A stretch of 64,000 bases of DNA, taken from contig CAZMSQ010000007.1 of assembly GCA_964569025.1 (NCBI GenBank), forward strand, positions 1-64,000, written 5' to 3'. A program made the translations under genes and the position numbers. Shown piece after piece: positions 8,693 to 17,893 of the stretch; the stretch's first letter is position 1, and every line of letters begins with the position of its first letter. Under the pieces are notes generated by a model that saw nothing but the letters and a program-made list of their open reading frames with translations, did not search any database and was not told the origin of the DNA. This stretch comes from CAZMSQ01 sp964569025 (GTDB lineage Bacteria; Bacteroidota; Bacteroidia; Chitinophagales; Saprospiraceae).

Positions 8693-9299
8693 AGTCGAAG
8701 GTTTTGAAAAATTTCGGTCGGAATGGCTCGCCCAATTTTGTGCAGGCATACAGGGAGGGCACATCGTAGAGATACAGAGATGCCCGGATCCGATCTGCAG
8801 CCTTCGCATCCTGTCTGTTTAGTACTGAGGTGCTCAGGCTGTGAATGCGCAGGTCCAATGAGCGGTAATAGATGTTTTCATTGACCGAAGTCAGATCTTT
8901 TCCACCGAGTACCTCATCCAGTTTTTGCAAATGAGTATCAAACACAGTTTGGAAGCGCAGTGCCGCCTCATGGGTCGTAAAGGTCAGCCGGAAATAGGGG
9001 GAGACCAGCTCGTCGCCCCGATAAAGGTCAAAGAAGGGTTCGATATGCGAGGAGACCTGGGGCGCATAAAAGCCATAGCCCGTATCCGTTCCGGTTACCA
9101 TGCGGTAGGGTTTAAATGGAGCCAGCACCGCATGAATGTGATGAATCATACTCATAGCTTTTGGATACCATGGCTTTTCTTTTGCATACAGCTCAAGGTG
9201 CGAATCCAGACTGTTGGTCAGGTTGAAAATGAACACAAGTCCGAAGTGAAGGCTGAGCAATGCAATAGGCCAAAAGGGCAATTGCAGGAATCGTTTCAT
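8667..9299 (-). CDS. Membrane-anchored protein of unknown function, HTTM partner
   Basis: A 210-residue protein with one N-terminal hydrophobic segment (FWPIALLSLHFGLVFIFNL) and a soluble remainder rich in aromatic and charged residues; I do not recognise a named domain. Its 3' end overlaps the HTTM gene by 26 bases in another frame, and it is the first gene of the three-gene operon. Small anchored proteins immediately upstream of HTTM genes recur in bacterial genomes, so it is likely a subunit or substrate partner of the HTTM protein. No catalytic motif is visible. Confidence 0.7.
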   Translation of the reverse strand: MKRFLQLPFWPIALLSLHFGLVFIFNLTNSLDSHLELYAKEKPWYPKAMSMIHHIHAVLAPFKPYRMVTGTDTGYGFYAPQVSSHIEPFFDLYRGDELVSPYFRLTFTTHEAALRFQTVFDTHLQKLDEVLGGKDLTSVNENIYYRSLDLRIHSLSTSVLNRQDAKAADRIRASLYLYDVPSLYACTKLGEPFRPKFFKTFDYEYRLTTP

Positions 9300-9467
9300 A
9301 GGTGGGTGTCTTGTGAAAAATATCCGCAATCACCCCGTTCCGGCCGGCAGCAGAAAGGCCAAATAAGGGTGCGAAAGGAAGGAACTGTCAGGATTCGGAT
9401 GGTGAGGCCGGAAACCGGAAGCTCATGGGGTGATTGCTGGATACGAATCTAAATGGAAAACTCCGTG

Positions 9468-9971
9468 TTACTCTTTTCCTTGGGATGCAATCTCGATATA
9501 CCCGTACTTGTCAAGGATGCCTTCGACATTTGTGGCAAGGTCTTGCTGTGATGGGCCTGTTGCAATTTCTTTGATAATCATCATAGTGTAGATGCACTTA
9601 TTGTCCCCCCAGGTTTCAAGGCACTTTCGTGTCTCCCTGAAGAAAATGAACCCGAGCAAAGGGACTTTGAGTGCGCGGTCGGCACCCAAATCTGTGTTGT
9701 AGTCGCGACCGACTTCTGCAAGTTCTTCCATGGTGAAGTTGCCGTACATGCCTGACTTTCCGTCGATGTTGAAGGCGAGGTGTGCCACGGGCTCCTCCTC
9801 GGCAGACAGCAGGCCAAGCACTGCCGCTGCATCACTTTCACTGACGCCCGCACTGGCCGGAATCAAAATCATACCGTTGTCAGTCCGGACAAGTCCGGGG
9901 TCAGCATGCTGCCATTGAGACAGCCCAAGCAGGGAGCAGGACAAAACGCTGAAAAGAATTGTTTTAAGCAT
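9468..9971 (-). CDS. Exported hypothetical protein
   Basis: The 167-residue product begins with a signal peptide (MLKTILFSVLSCSLLGLSQW); the start at 9971 is chosen for this reason. The mature part contains PASAGVSESDAAAVLGLLSAEEEP and three cysteines, two of them in KCLETWGDNKCIYTMMIIKEI. No family is recognised. It is separated by 168 bases from the HTTM operon, so it may be transcribed on its own. Function unknown. Confidence 0.6.
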   Translation of the reverse strand: MLKTILFSVLSCSLLGLSQWQHADPGLVRTDNGMILIPASAGVSESDAAAVLGLLSAEEEPVAHLAFNIDGKSGMYGNFTMEELAEVGRDYNTDLGADRALKVPLLGFIFFRETRKCLETWGDNKCIYTMMIIKEIATGPSQQDLATNVEGILDKYGYIEIASQGKE

Positions 9972-10506
9972 TTGGAAAAAATTTTGGGGGTCCCCTCCCT
10001 TTCTGCGGCCGGAGGGCGTCAGTGCCGTGCCTACTCTAATTCGATTTTTCGTGGGCATTTCGGCTGAGAATCATCCCACGCTCATTCTCCTGCATGAATC
10101 TCCGGATCTCGTCAGCAGTTCATTTTCCGGCAGCTGTTGCTCCTTGCTTATTCCGGTTCTGAACACTACCGTGAGTCCGCAAAACAGAGCAATACCTGCT
10201 GTTTCCAGTCTGCTCTTTTTCTGGGAGAGAATGTGTTTGAACATTGTCAAAGATAGGAGGCCAACAAGAGAGGAGAAAGGACACACAATTGAGTGGTGTT
10301 TCTGTAAAAAAAGTGTCAATACTTTAAGATTCTAATTGTATTTTGAACATTTTCAGCCGGATATTCTTAAACATGATGGTTTCATCATGCTTTGAATGTT
10401 GTTTGCTTCCTCATCTGTCTTCAACAGAATTTGAGGATTGCTTGAAAAATTAGAGGCACATAAATTGCTTCCGGTATCATTTTTTATTCACGAATTTGAA
10501 GTTTCG
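9972..10506. other. Divergent intergenic region with hairpin
   Basis: These 535 bases lie between divergent genes. A minus-strand frame of 57 codons (10071-10244, starting MFKHILSQKK) could encode a small protein, but without a recognisable domain or promoter box it is left as a possibility. A 7-bp inverted repeat with a 4-nt loop lies at 10372-10389, upstream of the radical SAM gene. The remainder is AT-rich, with nothing else recognisable. Confidence 0.4.
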
Positions 10507-11463
10507 ATGGTAGTATTTGGTCCGGTTCCATCTCGTCGTCTTGGCAATAGTCTTGGGGTCAATAACATCCCGATAAAGGTCTGTTCATACAATTGTGTAT
10601 ACTGCCAGGTAGGACGCACAGTCGATCTGACCACCAAACGGCAGCCCTTCTTTTCGACAGCAGAGGTGATGAGTTTGGTTGCAGATAGGGTTGAGAAAAG
10701 CCACAGAAACGAGGTGCCGATTGATTATATCTCCATTGTTCCGGATGGGGAGCCAACGCTCGATATTCATCTTGGCGAAACGATTCAGGCCCTGAAAACA
10801 CTTGGATTTCCTGTAGCTGTCTTCACAAACGGTTCTCAACTCCCCGATACACAGGTGCGCAGGGAGCTTTGCGAGGCAGATTTGATTAGTGTGAAGATTG
10901 ATGCGGTCGATGAGCTCGCATGGCGCAAGGTTAACCGACCGGATAAAGATCTGCGGCTGGCTGAAATTTTGGAGGGAATCAGGACGCTCAGACAGGAATA
11001 TTCAACAGGAAAGCTGATCACTGAGACCATGCTGATTTCTGGCCTGAATGATGATACTCAAACCGTCGAAGAAACGGCTCGCTTCATTGCAACAGTGCAA
11101 CCAGAAAGGGCCTATCTGGGCATTCCCACCCGCCCTACAGCTGTAGAAAAAGCGACTGTGCCGGATGAGGAGACTCTGAACAGGGCTTATCAGACATTCT
11201 CCGCCCACCTTCCAAATGTTGAATGTCTGTTTGGGTTTTCTCCGGATGATTTTCCTGCTTTAGGGAGTGATGCCCTTCAGCAGGTGCTCGAAATACTGAC
11301 TGTCCACCCTATGAGGGAATCTGAAGTGTCAGCTTTTTTGAAAAAGTCCGGGGAGGACCCTCTGATCATTCAAAAGCTTGAGGATGAAGGTCTCGTAGTG
11401 AAAGTTCGGCATGGGGAGCATTCCTTTTTTACCCTGAAAATACCGACTCGCCCCCTGGGTTGA
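10507..11463 (+). CDS. Radical SAM protein (COG0731-like, wyosine-synthetase-related)
   Basis: The 318-residue protein starts VVFGPVPSRRLGNSLGVNN and has the radical SAM cluster motif CxxxCxxC at C26, C30 and C33 (CSYNCVYCQ), followed by the glycine-rich PDGEPTLD segment typical of the fold. The opening GPVPSRRLG motif is that of COG0731 proteins, annotated as relatives of the archaeal wyosine-base enzyme; in bacteria their substrate is not established. The C-terminal 80 residues form a small helical domain with GEHSFFTLK. The ATG at 10507 is preferred over an in-frame TTG at 10438 because the conserved motif begins just after it. Confidence 0.82.
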   Translation: MVVFGPVPSRRLGNSLGVNNIPIKVCSYNCVYCQVGRTVDLTTKRQPFFSTAEVMSLVADRVEKSHRNEVPIDYISIVPDGEPTLDIHLGETIQALKTLGFPVAVFTNGSQLPDTQVRRELCEADLISVKIDAVDELAWRKVNRPDKDLRLAEILEGIRTLRQEYSTGKLITETMLISGLNDDTQTVEETARFIATVQPERAYLGIPTRPTAVEKATVPDEETLNRAYQTFSAHLPNVECLFGFSPDDFPALGSDALQQVLEILTVHPMRESEVSAFLKKSGEDPLIIQKLEDEGLVVKVRHGEHSFFTLKIPTRPLG

Positions 11464-11604
11464 TTTGAAGGTTGGTGCAGGGGGTTTGCAAAAGCGGACA
11501 CTCAAGCCATTTGAAGTCAGCCACTTTTTTCGGACTTTTGTCGTCAGTGTTGCCGCGAGCAAGAGACAAGGCGTCTCTTTGGCCGAGGCAAGGCGTGGCG
11601 GAAT

Positions 11605-12492
11605 ATGCAGCGACTGACATACATACTGACACTTCCATTCATCCATCTGATTTCCAGATTGCCATTCCCAGTTCTGTACGGTCTCTCGGACTTCTTCTGC
11701 GTGGTGGTGTACAGGATAATTGGATACCGCAGGAAGGTGGTGCGTGCCAATCTTGCGAAATCTTTTCCGGAGCTCCGGGCAGACCAGCGCAAAATGATTG
11801 AGAGGCTCTTTTACAGTTATTTCTGTGATTTGGTCCTTGAAACCATGAAGTTATTGACAATCAGTAAGCGAAGCCTGTTGAAGCGCGTGGATGTCAGCGG
11901 CCTCAACGTGATTGAGGGGTATGCCCGCGCAGGGCGGAGTGTCATTGTTGCAATGGGGCATACCGCCAATTGGGAGTTTGCGTGCGCGGCGCTTGCAAGG
12001 CACCTTGATTCGGAATTTCATGTCATCTATCACCCGCTGAGCAATCCATACTTCGACAGTTTGCTCTACAAGATGAGGACGCGTCATACGACCATTCTCC
12101 ACCCAATGGACAAAGCCATTCAGAGAGTGCTGCGTGCTCATGGGAAAGTGACAGTCACGGCCTTTGTGGCTGATCAGACGCCACCGCCGCAGACAGCATT
12201 CTGGACGTGGTTTCTCGAACAGGAAACCCCATTTTTTCAGGGGCTGGGCAAGCTGGCTGTCAAGCTCAACCGTCCGGTTGTTTTTGTAAGCGTCATCCGG
12301 GTGGGCCGGGGTCGCTACCGGCTTGAGGAGGAGGTGCTGACAGACCAATCTGCCAATTATCCGGTGGAGGAGGTCCTTAGGCGGTATGCCGCCTCTTTAC
12401 AGATTAATATCCATGACCAGCCGGCAGACTGGCTGTGGACCCACCGCAGATGGAAACACAAACGATTACCAAATCAAGAACTGATAGAATGA
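11605..12492 (+). CDS. Lysophospholipid/lipid A acyltransferase (LpxL/HtrB family)
   Basis: The 295-residue protein is a membrane-bound acyltransferase of the LpxL/HtrB family. The catalytic HX4E motif is GHTANWE with H119 and E124, an N-terminal hydrophobic helix spans about residues 20-40, and the DQTPPPQTAFWTWFL and FFQGLGKLAVKLNRPVVFV segments are typical. It would add the secondary acyl chain to lipid A on the inner face of the inner membrane, or acylate an ornithine-type lipid. Its TGA overlaps the ATG of the following SDR gene (ATGA), indicating coupling. It is a single copy within the window. Confidence 0.85.
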   Translation: MQRLTYILTLPFIHLISRLPFPVLYGLSDFFCVVVYRIIGYRRKVVRANLAKSFPELRADQRKMIERLFYSYFCDLVLETMKLLTISKRSLLKRVDVSGLNVIEGYARAGRSVIVAMGHTANWEFACAALARHLDSEFHVIYHPLSNPYFDSLLYKMRTRHTTILHPMDKAIQRVLRAHGKVTVTAFVADQTPPPQTAFWTWFLEQETPFFQGLGKLAVKLNRPVVFVSVIRVGRGRYRLEEEVLTDQSANYPVEEVLRRYAASLQINIHDQPADWLWTHRRWKHKRLPNQELIE

Positions 12493-13211
12493 CAGACACC
12501 ATGAAAAAAACCGCGTTAATTACCGGAGGAAGCAAGGGAATCGGATATGGAATTGCGGAAAGCCTGGTCAGAGAAGGGTACCATGTTGGAATAACGAGCC
12601 GCAACCCAGCTGCAGCCGGGGAAGCCGCCGACAGGCTTAATCAAATTGCAGCAGGCCATGCACTCCCTCTCAAGGCGGATGTGCGGGATTTTGAAGCTCA
12701 GCAGCGCAGTGTGCAAATCCTTCTCGATACTTGGGGACGGCTGGATCTGTTGGTAGCCAATGCTGGTCTGGGGCACTTTGGCTCGGTGCTGGACCTGACT
12801 CCTGAGCAATGGAATGAGACCATCGAGACCAACCTCACTGGCGTGTTCTACAGCATCAAGGCTACTGCTGAAGCGCTGATGCAATCAGAAGGGCTGATAG
12901 TGACCATTGCGAGTCTGGCGGGCACTAACTTTTTTGCCGGAGGTGCGGCGTATAATGCTAGTAAGTTTGGCCTGGTTGGGTTTACCCAGGCAGTGATGCT
13001 CGACCTGCGCAATAAGGGCGTTCGTGTGACAACGATCATGCCGGGTTCAGTGACCTCAAATTTCAATGGGCACGTACCCAATGAGCGTGATGCCTGGAAA
13101 ATTCAGCCGGAAGACATGGGCCAGATGGTGGTCGACCTGACCCGCTTGAACCCACGAACGCTGCCGAGTAAAATAGAGGTCAGGCCCTCCCGGCCACCAT
13201 CTTCAAAATAA
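12489..13211 (+). CDS. Short-chain dehydrogenase/reductase
   Basis: A 240-residue classical SDR with the Rossmann motif TGGSKGIG (residues 12-19), the NAG motif at 91-93 and the catalytic triad S142, Y155, K159 (YNASK). It uses NAD(P)H to reduce or oxidise a carbonyl/alcohol; the substrate is not evident. The ATG at 12489 overlaps the stop of the acyltransferase gene, which suggests a lipid-related role (for example a ketone-reducing step), but this is inference only. The short polar C-terminus RPSRPPSSK is unusual for the family. Confidence 0.85.
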   Translation: MTDTMKKTALITGGSKGIGYGIAESLVREGYHVGITSRNPAAAGEAADRLNQIAAGHALPLKADVRDFEAQQRSVQILLDTWGRLDLLVANAGLGHFGSVLDLTPEQWNETIETNLTGVFYSIKATAEALMQSEGLIVTIASLAGTNFFAGGAAYNASKFGLVGFTQAVMLDLRNKGVRVTTIMPGSVTSNFNGHVPNERDAWKIQPEDMGQMVVDLTRLNPRTLPSKIEVRPSRPPSSK

Positions 13212-13262
13212 GTCACGAAGGTCCTCGAGCGCACCGCCAGCTGTCATCAGTGGGAAAATTCG

Positions 13263-13270
13263 TACTTTTG
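13263..13270 (+). promoter_or_regulatory. -7 promoter box TACTTTTG
   Basis: The octamer TACTTTTG fits the Bacteroidota consensus TAnnTTTG exactly and lies 20 bases upstream of the lipoprotein start at 13290. No clear TTG/TTTG -33 box is visible at the expected spacing. Confidence 0.45.
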
Positions 13271-13289
13271 AAAGCCTAAATCGGATGTG

Positions 13290-14036
13290 ATGACAAAAGG
13301 TACCATTTTCCTGTCTGCTGTATATTGTATTATGCTCTTGGCAGGATGTCAACCGCAGGGTGGGGCGCCTGAATACAAGGCCGGTGATCCGCAATCGCTT
13401 GCGGCTTCCTTGCTTTATGAAATGGGCGGCGATTCCCTCTGGGCCTCTCGAAACAGCCTCTATTTGCGTACTCAAATGAACGAAAAGGGGATGTCCGAGA
13501 CGTTTGTTTCGGAAGAGTGGCGTGATCTCAATGCTTTTAAACTTCGGATTGAACAGCAAGGCAAGTCATTCCATACAATCGGCTATTTCAGCCAGCCGGG
13601 CGGATGGCTTGAATTGGTGGGACAGGACTCAGTGTATCAGCTCACTGACGGAGAGTTGGTGGCGTGGTGGCTGGATCATGAACGCAACTTCTATCGAATC
13701 CTTCACCGCCTGGCTTCTGGCGATACAGAGTTGTCGCTCGAGTCTTCAGCACCCCATCAGTTGGATTGCCTCGAGGACGGGGTCAAACTGTGTAGTTTCA
13801 TTCTGGATGAAGATCGCAGGCCTGCAACTTTTCTCATCTGGCCGCTGGATGCTGAGGAGCCAATCAGCATGCACTTTTCAGCCTGGGGGTCCCTCCCCAA
13901 TGGCATGGTCTATCCGATGCAAGGCGCCAGAGCTGACTCCGCATTCTCTTTCAATATGTTGGTCTGGGAACCTGCCGTCGGTATTTATGAGGCAGCTTTC
14001 GAAGATGCTCCGTATACCTGGGACGGGCTCCAGTAA
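13290..14036 (+). CDS. Lipoprotein of unknown function
   Basis: The 248-residue product has a lipoprotein signal (hydrophobic run then LLAGC, lipobox cysteine near residue 20). The mature part contains the sequence of an all-beta domain with many tryptophans (SLWASRNSLYLRTQMN, WRDLNAFKLRIEQQ, VAWWLDHERNFYRILHRLASG), similar in style to LolA/outer-membrane lipoprotein-like folds, but I cannot assign a family. An upstream GTG codon (13287) is in frame; ATG at 13290 is more likely. A -7 box lies just upstream. Confidence 0.65.
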   Translation: MTKGTIFLSAVYCIMLLAGCQPQGGAPEYKAGDPQSLAASLLYEMGGDSLWASRNSLYLRTQMNEKGMSETFVSEEWRDLNAFKLRIEQQGKSFHTIGYFSQPGGWLELVGQDSVYQLTDGELVAWWLDHERNFYRILHRLASGDTELSLESSAPHQLDCLEDGVKLCSFILDEDRRPATFLIWPLDAEEPISMHFSAWGSLPNGMVYPMQGARADSAFSFNMLVWEPAVGIYEAAFEDAPYTWDGLQ

Positions 14037-14132
14037 AAGTTAATCCTTGTCAGTGACAGCTTACCCAACTGCGTGAAGTCTGCGAATTTTCCATTTTAGG
14101 GCCTTTCCCCTTCGCTAATAAAAATTGACACT

Positions 14133-17100
14133 GTGAGTTCCAACAATCATTCTTTACCCTATTTGCGATTGCTCTTCTCAACTGCTTTTTATTCGCTCTT
14201 ATGCGTCTTTATGCTTGGAGCGGCACATCTCCATGCTCAAAATCTCTACCGCTTTCCTGCGCTGAGCCCTGAAGGAGATCGTGTGGCCTTTAGTTTTCAG
14301 GGCGATATCTGGACTGCTGATGTGTCCGGAGGTGAGGCTCGCCGTCTGACCATTCACGAAAGCTATGAGAGCCACCCGCAGTGGAGTCCGGACGGCTCGC
14401 GCCTGTTGTTTCAGGGGGAGCGTTTTGGGAATGAGGATGTTTTTGTGATGAATGCGCAGGGAGGTATTCCGGAGCGGCTGACTTACTTTTCTGGAAGCGA
14501 CGCTTACCCTTCCTGGCTTGGCAATGATCAGTTTGTGTTTCAGACTTCCCGAATGTGGCGCGAACTGGAATGGTTGTCTGAGGCCTATGTCGGAAATACT
14601 TCGGGAGGCACTCCCTTCCGGATGATGGACGCTCTTTGTTCACACCCGGTTCCCTCGCCTGATGGACGCTATATTGCTTTTGAACGCGGTGTTTGCAGGG
14701 TGACCCGCGAAGCTTATCAAGGTTCGGCTGCCCGCGAAATCTGGGTGTATGATCGTGAGACCGATTCGTATCACCAAATAACAGATTTTGAGGGACAGGA
14801 TCACCATGCTGATTGGGATGACCAGGGCCATCTCTATTTTCTGAGTGCACGCAGCGGTGTCTACAATTTATTCCGTGTTAGAATTGCTGAAGGCCAGCCT
14901 GCCGGTGAACCTGAGCAGCTGACCAACTTGAAGGAATCCGGAATCAGGTATTATGATGTGAGCCTGAATGGGAGTACTGCTGTCATGGAGTATGCTGATA
15001 AGCTTCAAATCTTGTCACTTAACAAACCGGCAGCGCCCAGAGAGTTGGCTGTGACGGCTGCGGAAGACTACCGTCATGCTCCCGTAGAGAAGGTCAATGT
15101 CTCATCCGGCCTTTCAGAATATGCGCTGTCTCCTGACAATGCGCACATTGCTCTTGAAGTCAATGGCGAGCTCTTTGTCCGCCTCGAAGATAAAGACCGG
15201 GACCGGGCAACCCGACTTACCAATCATCCGTGGCGGGACCAGTCGCCGGCCTGGATCAATGACTCGACACTCTTGTTTGTCTCAGACCGGAGTGGCAATC
15301 GGGAGTTATATCTGCTCTCTTCCACTGATTCTGATGAGTCTGATTTGTGGAAGAGTCTTCGGCGTGGAGTGACTCGGCTTACTGATACAGAGGTCGATGA
15401 GGGCAGGCCGGTACTTTCACCCGATCGCCAAAAAGTGGCATTCATGAGGGGGCGCGGACAGTTGGTGGTGGCTGAAATATCCGGAGATGGATTGTCAAAT
15501 GAGCAAATTCTCCTCGATGGCTGGGATACACCCGGCGGCCTTGCCTGGAGTCCGGACAGCAAGTGGCTTGCGTATTCGCTCGATGACCTGTACTTCAATC
15601 AGGAGATTTACATCCATGCCGCTGATGGCAGTATGGAGCCCGTGAATGTGAGTCTCCATCCGAGACGCGATTACAGCCCGGTGTGGAGTGCAGACGGGAG
15701 TAAACTTGGGTTTCTGTCTGAGCGCAATAACAGCGATGCTGATGTGTGGTTTGTGTGGCTGAAGCGAGAGGATTGGGAGAAAACCAACCGCGATTGGGAG
15801 GAAGATGAGGGGGAAGAAGAGGTGAAGAATGGGAAAAAATCCGAGCAGGATTCTGCTGGATCAGGAAGTCCGGCAATTGAAATTGATTTTGATGACATTC
15901 ATGAACGCCTTCGACAGGTGACCAGCCTGCCCGGCAATGAAAGCGATCTTGCCATTTCGAAAGATGGGGAGACGTTCTATTTTTCCACAAACCGCGGCGG
16001 CCGCTCGGGGGCCGCCGGAGAGCCGGATTTTCGTAAAATTAAGTGGGATGGAACCGAGAGTAAGGTGTTGTTGGAGGGGAAGTCAATTGGAAATCTGCAA
16101 TGGGATAAAAAGCACAGCTCAATCTATTATACGAGCAGGGGTCGTCTTGCGAAAATGTCAGCCTCTGACGGCAAGTCGATGAGCCTGCCTTTTTCAGCCC
16201 GCATGGAGGTAGACCGCTTTGAGCAACGGCGTCAGATTTTTGATGATGCGTGGCGGGCTCTGCGAGACGGCTTCTACGATCCGGAATTCCATGGTCGCGA
16301 TTGGGATGCCCTGCGGCAAACTTATGAGCCATGGGCTCTGAAGGCGTCTACGATTCAAGACTTCAGGGATTTGTATAATGAAATGCTTGGCCAGCTCAAT
16401 GCCAGCCATATGGGGCTTCGCGGTGGTGGGACGCCGGAAGATCCGCCATCGGATCGGTCTGGTATGCTCGGCGTCGAATGGATGCCCGAATCAGATGGAC
16501 TGAGAATCAGCCGAGTTGTCGAGGGTACGCCCGCTGACCGCGAAGCGAGCAAGCTGAACATCGGAGAATTGATTACTGCGATAAATGGCGAGCCGGTAGG
16601 CCAAGGTGTCAATGCCTGGCAACTGCTCGATGAGACCGCCGGTGAACGGGTGCTTCTTGAGGTGATGACCTCTGACGGATCAGTACGGGAGGTGGTTATC
16701 AGACCGACGAGCAGCATCAGGGATGAGCTCTACCAGTCCTGGGTTACTGAGCGCAAGCGCATGGTCGATGAGCTCTCTGGCGGTCGCCTTGGCTATATTC
16801 ATATTCAGGGCATGAACTGGCCGAGTTTTGAGCGGTTTGAGCGTGAGCTTATGGCTTCCGGCAATAACAAGGACGGGCTCGTCATAGACGTTCGATATAA
16901 CGGCGGTGGCTGGACGACTGACATGCTCATGACCATTCTTAATGTGCGCCAGCACGCTTATACGGTGCCACGAGGGGCTGCCAAAGACCTTACCTCAGAG
17001 AATGGAAAGTTTTCTGAATACTATCCATATGGGGAACGCCTGCCATTTCCGGCATGGGTCAAGCCTTCTATTGCCCTGTGCAATGAATCCAGTTACTCCA

Positions 17101-17384
17101 ATGCCGAAATTTTCTCCCATGCTTTCAAATCACTTGGTCATGGGCCATTGGTAGGCGTACCGACCTTTGGTGCTGTGATCTCCACCGGTGGCTACAGTCT
17201 GCTGGATGGCTCATACGTCCGCATGCCATTCCGTGGTTGGTATGTCAAGTCAACAGGCCAGAATATGGATTTTCATCCCGCTGTACCGGATCTCATTGTG
17301 AGCCAACCTCCAGGATCAAAAGGCAGGGGAGAAGATCCCCAGCTGAAGAAAGCAGTCGAGGAGCTTCTGAAGGCATTGGATTGA
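14133..17384 (+). CDS. Tricorn-like S41 protease with beta-propeller
   Basis: A 1083-residue protein built like tricorn protease: signal peptide (about residues 1-35), an N-terminal TolB/WD-type beta-propeller (LSPEGDRVAFSFQGDIW, WSPDGSRLLFQGE, LSPDRQKVAFMRG repeats), an acidic linker near residues 550-580, a C1/core helical domain, a PDZ domain (MPESDGLRISRVVEGTPADREA) and a C-terminal S41 peptidase domain. The presumptive nucleophile is Ser989 in SYSNAEIF, and DVRYNGGGW forms the conserved glycine-rich segment. Archaeal tricorn degrades peptides; bacterial exported homologues probably recycle periplasmic peptides. GTG is the likely start since it directly opens the signal peptide. Confidence 0.87.
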   Translation: MSSNNHSLPYLRLLFSTAFYSLLCVFMLGAAHLHAQNLYRFPALSPEGDRVAFSFQGDIWTADVSGGEARRLTIHESYESHPQWSPDGSRLLFQGERFGNEDVFVMNAQGGIPERLTYFSGSDAYPSWLGNDQFVFQTSRMWRELEWLSEAYVGNTSGGTPFRMMDALCSHPVPSPDGRYIAFERGVCRVTREAYQGSAAREIWVYDRETDSYHQITDFEGQDHHADWDDQGHLYFLSARSGVYNLFRVRIAEGQPAGEPEQLTNLKESGIRYYDVSLNGSTAVMEYADKLQILSLNKPAAPRELAVTAAEDYRHAPVEKVNVSSGLSEYALSPDNAHIALEVNGELFVRLEDKDRDRATRLTNHPWRDQSPAWINDSTLLFVSDRSGNRELYLLSSTDSDESDLWKSLRRGVTRLTDTEVDEGRPVLSPDRQKVAFMRGRGQLVVAEISGDGLSNEQILLDGWDTPGGLAWSPDSKWLAYSLDDLYFNQEIYIHAADGSMEPVNVSLHPRRDYSPVWSADGSKLGFLSERNNSDADVWFVWLKREDWEKTNRDWEEDEGEEEVKNGKKSEQDSAGSGSPAIEIDFDDIHERLRQVTSLPGNESDLAISKDGETFYFSTNRGGRSGAAGEPDFRKIKWDGTESKVLLEGKSIGNLQWDKKHSSIYYTSRGRLAKMSASDGKSMSLPFSARMEVDRFEQRRQIFDDAWRALRDGFYDPEFHGRDWDALRQTYEPWALKASTIQDFRDLYNEMLGQLNASHMGLRGGGTPEDPPSDRSGMLGVEWMPESDGLRISRVVEGTPADREASKLNIGELITAINGEPVGQGVNAWQLLDETAGERVLLEVMTSDGSVREVVIRPTSSIRDELYQSWVTERKRMVDELSGGRLGYIHIQGMNWPSFERFERELMASGNNKDGLVIDVRYNGGGWTTDMLMTILNVRQHAYTVPRGAAKDLTSENGKFSEYYPYGERLPFPAWVKPSIALCNESSYSNAEIFSHAFKSLGHGPLVGVPTFGAVISTGGYSLLDGSYVRMPFRGWYVKSTGQNMDFHPAVPDLIVSQPPGSKGRGEDPQLKKAVEELLKALD

Positions 17385-17437
17385 GCAAAGCCTGTGGGAT
17401 ACTCCATTCTTCAACATTCTCATACATTTTTACTCAT

Positions 17438-17857
17438 ATGGCTACAGAAAAATTCGAAACCGGCAATGCTCCCCGCCCCGTGGGGCTTTATCCCCATGCA
17501 CGTCGGGTTGGCAACCTGCTATTTCTTTCCGGTATCGGTCCGCGTGATCCGCAAACAGATGGTGTGCCAGGCCTCCAGCAAACGCCAGCCGGTAATTTCT
17601 CCGCTTTCGACTTCGAGGCCCAGTGTCACTCCGTGTTTCGGAATGTGCGTGCCGTCCTCGAGGCCTCCGGTGCCAAATGGGAAAATCTGGTCGATGTTAC
17701 GGTCTTCCTGACCGATATGCAGCGTGACTTTATGACTTATAACAGAATCTATGCAGAGTATTTCAATGACAACCAACCTTGCCGCACAACCGTCGGTATT
17801 GATTCTCTGCCCACACCCATCGCTATTGAGCTGAAGTGTATCGCAGTCGTTGAATAA
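17438..17857 (+). CDS. RidA-family enamine/imine deaminase
   Basis: A 139-residue RidA (YjgF/YER057c/UK114) protein: it carries the FLSGIGPRDPQTDGVPG loop, DVTVFLTDMQRDFMTYNRIYAEYF and the C-terminal CRTTVGIDSLPTPIAIELKCIAVV with the substrate-binding arginine and glutamate. The family hydrolyses reactive 2-aminoacrylate-type enamines; the GIGPRDP wording is close to the 2-aminomuconate deaminase subgroup, but no kynurenine-pathway genes are nearby, so the general role is preferred. It follows the tricorn-like gene by 53 bases. The start at 17438 gives the normal family length. Confidence 0.85.
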   Translation: MATEKFETGNAPRPVGLYPHARRVGNLLFLSGIGPRDPQTDGVPGLQQTPAGNFSAFDFEAQCHSVFRNVRAVLEASGAKWENLVDVTVFLTDMQRDFMTYNRIYAEYFNDNQPCRTTVGIDSLPTPIAIELKCIAVVE

Positions 17858-17893
17858 ATTACAGAGCCCGCTAAATCTGGCAGGAGAGCCACG

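Noticed and set aside
10071..10244. 57-codon small gene in the divergent gap
   Set aside because: No promoter box, no domain and no conserved partner; noted as a possibility in the gap description only.
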